The notes under the pieces were generated by a model that saw only the letters and a program-made list of their open reading frames with translations, did not search any database and had not been told where the DNA came from. DNA of 64,000 nucleotides, taken from Flagellimonas ochracea (GTDB lineage Bacteria; Bacteroidota; Bacteroidia; Flavobacteriales; Flavobacteriaceae). Positions within the stretch are counted from its first letter, which is position 1. Each line of letters starts with the position of its first letter. The position numbers and the translations under genes are program-made. The stretch is from positions 62,001-126,000 of the forward strand of contig NZ_JAAABI010000005.1 of the NCBI RefSeq assembly GCF_009903685.1. Direction: 5' to 3'. Of this stretch, positions 57,705-64,000 are shown one piece after another.

Positions 57705-59243
57705 ATGAACAACTTTCTATTTGTTGCAGCGGAGAATGATGCACTGGCCAATTGTAAGGCCGGAGGAATGGGTGATGTGGTCCGCGATGTTCCCCGACAG
57801 ATTTCCGAACGGGGTGATAAAGTGCATGTGGTGGTGCCTTCTTATGGCCGCCTTCATCAAAATGGACTTTTTAAGACCCACCTCAATTTTAATCTAAGAG
57901 GTTTGCCCTATACGGCTGAGCTATATGAAGTAAAACCCAAAAAGGAACTTCCGAATATTGTTCATTACGTAATACATCACCCAGAAATTGAAGCAGGCGG
58001 CATAGCCCATATTTACCATGACGACCCAAAGGAACCATTCTATACGGATGCCATCAAGTACTTTATTTTCTGTACGGCAGTTGCCGAAGCAGTTAAAAAA
58101 GGGTCTTTTGGCGAGTTAGACGTGATACATCTTCACGATTGGCACACCAGTCTTATGCTGTTCCTTCGTGAATATCATCAAGAATACATTAACCTTAAAG
58201 ATGTCAGGGTGGTTTTCAGTATTCACAATTTGGCCATACAGGGTATCAGGCCATTCGATAACAATTATTCTTCGCTGAAGAATTGGTTTCCGGAGGTCCC
58301 CATCGACTATATGGCACTTATGGACTACCGTTATCAAGACTGCATCAACCTTATGGCATTGGGCATTCGATTTGCAGATGCAGTGCATACCGTTTCCCCG
58401 TCTTACAAGGAAGATGTACTACTGCCCAGCTCACCTCCCGAATTTATTGGAGGGGAAGGTTTGGAAAAGGACTTGCAGAAGGCTGACCAAGAGGGCAGAT
58501 TGTTCGGAATACTCAATGGCTGCAATTACAAAAATGTGAATCAAGAGGCAAAAGGAGAGATTTATCGAAATACGGTTAAGGCACTCTTTGGATGGTTGCA
58601 ACAAGAGGATAAAAAATATAAAGCGGATTTTTTGGCCCATACCGGGGAAAAAATCATGGAATACGTGGGAAATAAACCCAAATTCATAGCCTCGAGCGTA
58701 GCTCGATTAACAGAACAAAAGTTTTATTTCTTCAAACGTTCGCCCGAAGCGTTTGTTGAGATTCTAAAAAAATTGGAGAAAGCGGACGGTATTTTTATGC
58801 TCTTGGGAACTGGCGCCCCAGAATATGAAGAACTGTTCCGGGAGCTAAGCTACGAACACAAAAACTTCATATTTACCAATGGACAATCGGAAAAACTGAT
58901 TGATTCCATCTATTTGGAATCTGACCTGTATTTTATGCCGAGTCTCTTTGAGCCCTGTGGTATAAGCCAAATGTTGGCCATGAGAAACGGCAATCCGTGT
59001 TTGGTGCATTATACTGGAGGACTCAAGGATACGGTCCACCACATGAAAACAGGCTTTTGTTTTGCTGGCGATAGCTATGATGAAAAAATAAAGAACATGT
59101 TGGAGGCATTCGACATGGCATTGGACGTTTTTCAAAATGACAAACCAACATGGAAGAAGATTCAGGAAGCTGCCAAAAGAAAGCGTTTTACTTGGAAAAA
59201 GTCGGTGGACAACTACTATAAATTACTTTACAAATTGGACTAG
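57705..59243 (+). CDS. Glycogen/starch synthase-like glycosyltransferase (GT5)
   Basis: 512 residues in the GT-B fold. The N-terminal domain starts FVAAENDALANCKAGGMGDVV, where the usual glycogen synthase motif is KTGGLADV; the pattern KAGGMGD keeps the Lys and Gly residues that contact the sugar nucleotide. The C-terminal domain has LFGILNGCNYK and FMPSLFEPCGISQMLAMR, the latter the EX7E region of GT5. It is probably a glycogen synthase, though no glgB, glgC or glgP gene lies nearby, and the altered motif leaves room for another glucan-synthase specificity. Confidence 0.83.
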   Translation: MNNFLFVAAENDALANCKAGGMGDVVRDVPRQISERGDKVHVVVPSYGRLHQNGLFKTHLNFNLRGLPYTAELYEVKPKKELPNIVHYVIHHPEIEAGGIAHIYHDDPKEPFYTDAIKYFIFCTAVAEAVKKGSFGELDVIHLHDWHTSLMLFLREYHQEYINLKDVRVVFSIHNLAIQGIRPFDNNYSSLKNWFPEVPIDYMALMDYRYQDCINLMALGIRFADAVHTVSPSYKEDVLLPSSPPEFIGGEGLEKDLQKADQEGRLFGILNGCNYKNVNQEAKGEIYRNTVKALFGWLQQEDKKYKADFLAHTGEKIMEYVGNKPKFIASSVARLTEQKFYFFKRSPEAFVEILKKLEKADGIFMLLGTGAPEYEELFRELSYEHKNFIFTNGQSEKLIDSIYLESDLYFMPSLFEPCGISQMLAMRNGNPCLVHYTGGLKDTVHHMKTGFCFAGDSYDEKIKNMLEAFDMALDVFQNDKPTWKKIQEAAKRKRFTWKKSVDNYYKLLYKLD

Positions 59244-59370
59244 AACAACCATCATCTGAATACGTGATCACGAATCCTTAAGGCTTTCATAAATAAGCGT
59301 TAGAAATTGTTAATGGTTGCGCTTTTTCGTAATTTTCATGTCCTATTTTGTTAATCTTTTAAATCATAAA

Positions 59371-60657
59371 ATGTCGGATAAAGCTATACTCGAATATGGA
59401 GGGAATCGATATGAATTCCCGGTAATCAAAGGTACTGAAGATGAATTGGCCGTAGATATAAAAACGCTAAGGGCTAGCACCGGCATGGTGACCATAGATC
59501 CGGGCTATAAAAATACAGGTTCGTGCGAAAGCGCAATTACCTTTTTGGATGGCGAAAAGGGAGTTTTGAGGTATCGTGGATATTCCATTGAGGAGTTGGC
59601 CGAAAAGGCAGATTTCTTGGAAGTGGCCTACCTGCTTATTTTCGGAGAGCTGCCCAATGAGCAACAACTTGAGAAGTTCCATAATGACATTAAAGAAGAA
59701 TCGCATGTAGATGAGGAAATGAAGAAGATTTTGGATGCCTTTCCAAAAGCGGCCCATCCGATGGGAGTACTTTCCTCGCTGACAAGTGCGCTAGTTGCTT
59801 TCAATCCTATTTCTGTGGATGTATCATCCGAATCGGCCATGTACAATTCCATTGTGCGCATTTTGGCTAAATTCCCCGTGTTGGTAGCCTGGACACAACG
59901 TAAAAAGAAAGGTCTGCCTTTGGATTATGGTGATGATACGTTGGGTTACGTGGAGAACATTCACAAAATGATGTTCAAAAAGCCCAATCAAGAATATAAG
60001 AAAAATCCGATTGTTATTGATGCCTTGGACAAGTTGTTGATTTTGCACGCCGACCATGAGCAGAACTGTTCAACGTCCACAGTGCGAATTGTGGGATCAT
60101 CACATGCCGGACTGTTTGCCTCCCTTTCCGCAGGAATTTCCGCACTTTGGGGGCCCTTGCACGGAGGTGCTAATCAAGCTGTGCTCGAAATGCTTAAGGC
60201 CATTGAGGAAGATGGCGGGGATACAAAAAAATATATGGCCAAGGCCAAGGATAAAAATGACCCCTTCAGGTTGATGGGATTTGGACACCGTGTCTACAAG
60301 AATTTTGACCCACGGGCCAGAATAATCAAAAAATCCGCAGACGAGGTGTTGGGTAGTTTAGGCATTGAGGACCCTATTTTAGACATAGCCAAAGGTTTGG
60401 AAAAAGAAGCCTTGGAAGATGCATATTTCGTGAAAAGAAAATTGTACCCCAATGTGGATTTCTATTCTGGCATTATTTATAGGGCCTTGGGGATTCCAAC
60501 GGAGATGTTCACGGTTATGTTTGCTCTAGGTAGGTTGCCAGGGTGGATAGCCCAATGGCGCGAAATGCGATTGCGAAAAGAACCCATAGGAAGACCACGA
60601 CAAGTGTACATTGGGGAAAACCATAGGCCGTTTGTTCCATTGGATAAGCGGAAATAG
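59371..60657 (+). CDS. gltA: Citrate synthase
   Basis: 428 residues from the ATG at 59371 (MSDKAILEYGGNRYEF); an earlier in-frame start at 59317 is possible but adds a non-conserved hydrophobic stretch. Catalytic residues are present in GSSHAGLFASLSAG, GPLHGGANQAV and GFGHRVYKNFDPRA. It condenses acetyl-CoA with oxaloacetate in the TCA cycle. A terminator follows. Confidence 0.96.
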   Translation: MSDKAILEYGGNRYEFPVIKGTEDELAVDIKTLRASTGMVTIDPGYKNTGSCESAITFLDGEKGVLRYRGYSIEELAEKADFLEVAYLLIFGELPNEQQLEKFHNDIKEESHVDEEMKKILDAFPKAAHPMGVLSSLTSALVAFNPISVDVSSESAMYNSIVRILAKFPVLVAWTQRKKKGLPLDYGDDTLGYVENIHKMMFKKPNQEYKKNPIVIDALDKLLILHADHEQNCSTSTVRIVGSSHAGLFASLSAGISALWGPLHGGANQAVLEMLKAIEEDGGDTKKYMAKAKDKNDPFRLMGFGHRVYKNFDPRARIIKKSADEVLGSLGIEDPILDIAKGLEKEALEDAYFVKRKLYPNVDFYSGIIYRALGIPTEMFTVMFALGRLPGWIAQWREMRLRKEPIGRPRQVYIGENHRPFVPLDKRK

Positions 60658-60663
60658 AATTAA

Positions 60664-60694
60664 AAAAGAGTGGCTCTGCCGCTCTTTTCTTTTT
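60664..60694 (+). terminator. Terminator after gltA
   Basis: GAGTGGC and GCCGCTC form a stem with one T-G pair and a TCT loop, flanked by A-run and T-rich sequence. Confidence 0.85.
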
Positions 60695-60827
60695 AAAACC
60701 ATGGATTTATTGTCCCAATTTGCCAGTAGCATCAATGGAAAATCACCTACCGTAATCAGAACTGCAATTCCAAGAAAACAAGGAAAGCTTTTTCATTTTT
60801 CTGAATGGTAATTAGAGGGTAAAACAT

Positions 60828-60835
60828 TAGATTTG
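60828..60835 (+). promoter_or_regulatory. Possible -7 box for the DDAH-type gene
   Basis: TAGATTTG matches TAnnTTTG and lies about 80 bases before the start codon. A TTG at -33 is missing, so confidence is low. Confidence 0.3.
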
Positions 60836-60913
60836 TTTCAACTTTTTTGGGACCTGTTCCCAACACTTTCCAGACCTTTTCATGAAACCAAAAGGTCCGA
60901 AAACAAATAGGAT

Positions 60914-61828
60914 ATGATGCACTTGAATATAGTTGATGAGACCAGTCCTTTAAAGGCAGTTATTTTGGGGACGGCCAAAAGCTGTGGCCCTGTTCCAAAA
61001 CCCGAGGATGCATACGACCCAAAATCCTTGGAACACATACTGGCGGGAACCTATCCCAAAGAAGAGGATATGGTCAAGGAGATGGAAGCTTTTCAGGGCG
61101 TTTTTGAAAAATATGGGGTTAAAGTCTACCGCCCTGAAGTATTGGAAGATTGCAACCAAATTTTTACTAGGGACATTGCTTTTGTAATCGAGGATAAACT
61201 CTTTCATGCCAATATTTTGCCGGATAGGGAACGTGAATTTGAGGCCATCCATGAAGTTTTGGAAAAAATTGATCCAAACAAAATCATCAGGCCACCTGAA
61301 GAAGTGCACATAGAAGGAGGCGATGTAATGCCATGGAATGAACATATTTTTGTTGGAACCTATACCGAGGAAGATTACCCGGACTATATCACTGCCCGAA
61401 CAAACAAAGAGGCCGTTGAGTATCTAAAGAAATTGTTTCCTGAAAAGCAGGTGAAAGCTTTTGAACTGCGAAAATCCAACACCGACCCCAAAGAAAATGC
61501 TCTACATTTGGACTGTTGTTTTCAACCCGTGGGAAAAAACAAGGCCATTTTGCACAAAAATGGGTTTTTAGTGGAAGAGGAATACCAATGGCTGGTTGAT
61601 TATTTTGGGAAGGAAAACGTGTTTGAGATTACCAAAGACGAGATGTACCAAATGTTCAGCAATGTATTTTCCATATCTCCAGAAGTGGTGGTTTCCGAAA
61701 AAAACTTCACCCGATTGAACCAATGGCTTCGAGAACAAGGTTTTACCGTGGAGGAGATTCCCTATGCCGAAATAGCAAAACAAGAAGGATTGTTACGATG
61801 CAGCACTATGCCTTTGATACGAGAATAA
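60914..61828 (+). CDS. DDAH/amidinotransferase-family hydrolase
   Basis: 304 residues with the beta-propeller fold of the guanidino-group modifying enzymes. Catalytic Cys is expected at Cys296 in LLRCSTMP; His in ALHLDCCFQP and the Glu in HIEGGDV fit the usual triad. Relatives hydrolyse dimethylarginine or arginine-like compounds. The start has two consecutive ATG codons (60914 and 60917); either could be used. It is followed 54 bases later by the related ctlX gene. Confidence 0.88.
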   Translation: MMHLNIVDETSPLKAVILGTAKSCGPVPKPEDAYDPKSLEHILAGTYPKEEDMVKEMEAFQGVFEKYGVKVYRPEVLEDCNQIFTRDIAFVIEDKLFHANILPDREREFEAIHEVLEKIDPNKIIRPPEEVHIEGGDVMPWNEHIFVGTYTEEDYPDYITARTNKEAVEYLKKLFPEKQVKAFELRKSNTDPKENALHLDCCFQPVGKNKAILHKNGFLVEEEYQWLVDYFGKENVFEITKDEMYQMFSNVFSISPEVVVSEKNFTRLNQWLREQGFTVEEIPYAEIAKQEGLLRCSTMPLIRE

Positions 61829-61882
61829 AACTTTTATACATACCGACCTGCTGCCACAGGTAATTCTAAACTCTAATTACAA

Positions 61883-62818
61883 TTGAACAAGCAAATTACC
61901 AACACCATTTTAATGATTCGTCCGGTAAATTTTCGGATGAACGAGCAAACAGCGGTCAACAATTATTTTCAGGAAGACATCCAAATCAAGAACACCGAAA
62001 TCAATCAGAAGGCGCAACAAGAGTTTGACCAGTTTGTTTCAGTACTTCGGGAACATGGCGTAAACGTTGTAGCGGTGGATGACACCAAAGAGCGGGATAC
62101 CCCAGACTCCATTTTTCCCAACAACTGGGTATCCTTCCACCAAAACGGAACGGTCTGTGTGTATCCGATGTTTGCCGAGAACCGACGCAAGGAGCGAAGA
62201 GAAGACCTTTTTGACCTATTGGAAGAGGAAGGCTTTATAATCAATAATATTATAGACTATACCTCGGCCGAGGAGGAAGGGGTGTTTTTAGAAGGCACTG
62301 GAAGTATCCTAAAAGATCGTGTGAATCAAAAAGCGTATTGTGCGTTATCGCAGCGTGCCCATGAAGATCTATTCATTGAATTCTGTGAGGACTTTGATTG
62401 CTTTCCCGTAATCTTTCATGCCAATCAATCGGTGGATGGGCAGCGATTGCCCATTTATCATACCAATGTTATGATGGCCATGGCAGAAACCTTTGTGGTG
62501 ATTTGCTTGGATACCATAGACGACAAAAAAGAGCGAAAAAATGTGGTGGACCATATCAAAAAGGACGGACGTGAAATCATTGAGATTACCGAAGCGCAGA
62601 TGTACCACTTTGCCGGGAATATGCTTCAGGTTATTGGTAAGGATGACAAACGCTATATGGTGATGAGCTCAGCCGCTTACAATAGTTTAAGGCAAGATCA
62701 AATAGAAGCCATTCGAAAGCATTGTGAAATCATCCACAGTCCTTTGGACACCATTGAAACTTGTGGAGGCGGTAGTGCCCGTTGCATGATGGCGGAAGTT
62801 TTCTTGCCAAGGGCCTAA
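61883..62818 (+). CDS. ctlX: Citrulline utilization hydrolase CtlX
   Basis: 311 residues, also a guanidine-modifying propeller fold, matching CtlX: QITNTILMIRPVNFRMNE near the start, TPDSIFPNNWVSFH, FLEGTGSILKD, and the C-terminal CGGGSARCMMAEVF with Cys301 as the likely nucleophile. CtlX is proposed to hydrolyse citrulline to ornithine. The TTG at 61883 is chosen because the conserved QITNTIL block begins there; the first ATG is ten residues into it. Confidence 0.88.
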   Translation: MNKQITNTILMIRPVNFRMNEQTAVNNYFQEDIQIKNTEINQKAQQEFDQFVSVLREHGVNVVAVDDTKERDTPDSIFPNNWVSFHQNGTVCVYPMFAENRRKERREDLFDLLEEEGFIINNIIDYTSAEEEGVFLEGTGSILKDRVNQKAYCALSQRAHEDLFIEFCEDFDCFPVIFHANQSVDGQRLPIYHTNVMMAMAETFVVICLDTIDDKKERKNVVDHIKKDGREIIEITEAQMYHFAGNMLQVIGKDDKRYMVMSSAAYNSLRQDQIEAIRKHCEIIHSPLDTIETCGGGSARCMMAEVFLPRA

Positions 62819-62833
62819 GATTACATGGTTATA

Positions 62834-63034
62834 TCATTCTGAGCGAAGGGGTCGCTTCCCTTTTTAGAGTTTTTTACACAAATTATTCCAATTGTCACGA
62901 ATCCTATGCTTGTTTATTGGATGTGGTCTGTCATTTCGAACCCAGTCCTAAGTACAACGAAGGGGCTGTGAGAAATCTTTTTGTGGCAGTTTAGATTTCC
63001 TCAATCGTCGCTTCGCATCTCCTTTCAGAATGAC
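62834..63034. repeat. Dispersed palindromic repeat-like spacer
   Basis: The spacer between convergent ctlX and the BCCT gene starts with TCATTCTGA (62834-62842) and ends with TCAGAATGA (63025-63033), a 9-base inverted pair. Inside, TGTCATTTCGAA (62929-62940) leads to GAAATCT (62972-62978), matched in reverse by AGATTTC (62993-62999). Stretches like GTCATTTCGAxxx...GAGAAATCT are, as far as I recall, common intergenic repeats in Bacteroidetes genomes. They probably also end both transcripts. Confidence 0.6.
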
Positions 63035-63038
63035 CCCA

Positions 63039-64000
63039 TTACCCTTTACCTTTTCCAAATCCTGTCAAAAAAACCGCAACCATAAACACCATAAAGAACG
63101 CGAAAGGGAGGGAGGTGACAATCAACAATTTTTGTACGGCCACCAGGACGTCAATATCGGATTTGGCGTATCCCAAAAGAATTAGAGCCAGGGTGGTGAA
63201 AAGTATCAGCACCGACCAGATAAGCCGATGCTTTCTATCTGGGTTGGGGTTGCCCTTGTCCGTGAACATGCTCAGCACAAAAACCGCAGAATCCACCGAG
63301 GTGACCAAAAAACTGACCAAAAGAAGGATAGTGACCCCATTGAGTAACCCGGATAGAGGGTACGCACTCAGGAACACGAAGATGGAGGAAAACACATCTG
63401 CAAATTCGCCGTTGTAGCTGCCCCAGGTTGCTATGATTTCAAAAGCGGAGGTGCCAAAGATCGAAAACCAAAAGAAGGTACCCAACGATGGCAGGATCAG
63501 TACACCTAAAAGCATTTGCCGCAGGGTTCTTCCCCGGGAAATACGAGCGATAAAGATGCCCGTAAATGGTGCCCAGGCCAACCAAAAGGCCCAATAGTAG
63601 AACGTCCAATCCGTAAGAAAGGCGATGCCGGGGTTGTATTTCCCCACCGCTAGGCTCATGGGGATAAAATCGATAAGATATTGCAGTGAAGCTTTTCCAA
63701 AGGAAAGCAAAATCTGACCCATATTGCTGTTGACAAACACAAAGGCCAACAAGAGCAGCGTGACGGCAATGTTAAACTTGGAAATTTGCTTGATGCCCTT
63801 GTCCACCCCCATCCAGACCGAGATAAAGGCGATGGTGGAAATCAACACGGCAAGCAATAGGGTGATTACTACCCCGAAATTGGAATTGAACGCATGGTTG
63901 AGACCTCCTGTGATTTGTGCTGTTCCCAACCCCACGGCAGCTATAAGCCCAAAAACGGTGGTAAGGATGGCCAAAATATCGATGGCATTGGCACGTTTAC
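63039..64000 (-). CDS. BCCT family (betaine/choline/carnitine) transporter, C-terminal part
   Basis: About 320 residues of a BCCT transporter; the frame stays open to the window edge, so the N-terminal part lies outside. Eight or so hydrophobic segments are visible, with the family helix FLTDWTFYYWAFWLAWAPFTG and the preceding GLGTAQITGGLNHAF. BCCT carriers import compatible solutes such as glycine betaine, often sodium-coupled, during osmotic stress; that fits a marine lifestyle. It ends with a short basic tail (GFGKGKG). Confidence 0.92.
   Translation of the reverse strand, partial: KRANAIDILAILTTVFGLIAAVGLGTAQITGGLNHAFNSNFGVVITLLLAVLISTIAFISVWMGVDKGIKQISKFNIAVTLLLLAFVFVNSNMGQILLSFGKASLQYLIDFIPMSLAVGKYNPGIAFLTDWTFYYWAFWLAWAPFTGIFIARISRGRTLRQMLLGVLILPSLGTFFWFSIFGTSAFEIIATWGSYNGEFADVFSSIFVFLSAYPLSGLLNGVTILLLVSFLVTSVDSAVFVLSMFTDKGNPNPDRKHRLIWSVLILFTTLALILLGYAKSDIDVLVAVQKLLIVTSLPFAFFMVFMVAVFLTGFGKGKG

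Overview
The window reads as a chromosome segment of a marine-type Flavobacteriaceae bacterium (Bacteroidetes), perhaps near Muricauda/Allomuricauda or a related genus; that placement is inferred from gene content and protein flavour, not from a search. Supporting signs are: Bacteroidetes -7 promoter boxes (TAnnTTTG) with few purine-rich ribosome binding sites, SusC/SusD outer-membrane pairs, families such as DUF4136, DUF5723 and DUF1569, a hypoxanthine phosphoribosyltransferase-adenylate kinase fusion, and zinc-less L36 and S14 proteins.

Layout. 1-4.4 kb, minus strand: purK, purE, a small EF-hand membrane protein and an M3 peptidase in one tight operon, converging on the truncated end of a membrane protein. 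4.4-7.1 kb, plus: hpt-adk fusion, a lipoprotein and obg. 7.1-12.5 kb, plus: a DUF4136 lipoprotein, a secreted S9 peptidase, two small membrane proteins and a LytS/LytTR two-component pair. 12.5-15.4 kb, minus: DoxX, CPBP protease, an atypical SDR and two cupin proteins. 15.5-25.2 kb: an mpl-like ligase, radC, a deacetylase-like protein, a YjjG-type HAD phosphatase and a three-gene envelope cluster (all plus), with DUF1569 and rarA on the minus strand and a rhomboid protease on the plus strand. 25.2-37.2 kb, minus: SusC, SusD and a lipoprotein closed by a terminator, then an arylsulfotransferase-like lipoprotein, a 1119-residue FG-GAP/ASPIC lipoprotein and rlmB.

37.7-54.9 kb, plus: one long ribosomal super-operon in the order rpsL rpsG fusA rpsJ rplC rplD rplW rplB rpsS rplV rpsC rplP rpmC rpsQ rplN rplX rplE rpsN rpsH rplF rplR rpsE rpmD rplO secY infA rpmJ rpsM rpsK rpsD rpoA rplQ. 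It has a strong promoter and a strong terminator. Four internal gaps (before rplC, rpsK, rpsD and rplQ) hold foldable RNA that looks like internal regulation. 55-64 kb: carA, eno, a GT5 starch/glycogen synthase-like gene, gltA, a DDAH-type amidinohydrolase and ctlX on the plus strand, then a dispersed-repeat-like spacer and the C-terminal two thirds of a BCCT transporter on the minus strand.

Most of the window is core housekeeping: purine salvage and synthesis, translation, protein export, transcription, and the start of central carbon metabolism. I saw no tRNA, rRNA, CRISPR array, insertion sequence, prophage or defence island. The least explained material is the set of leader-like RNA structures inside the ribosomal operon, the SusCD unit lying directly beside it, and several enzymes whose catalytic motifs look altered. 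No clearly new multi-gene system could be demonstrated from the sequence alone.
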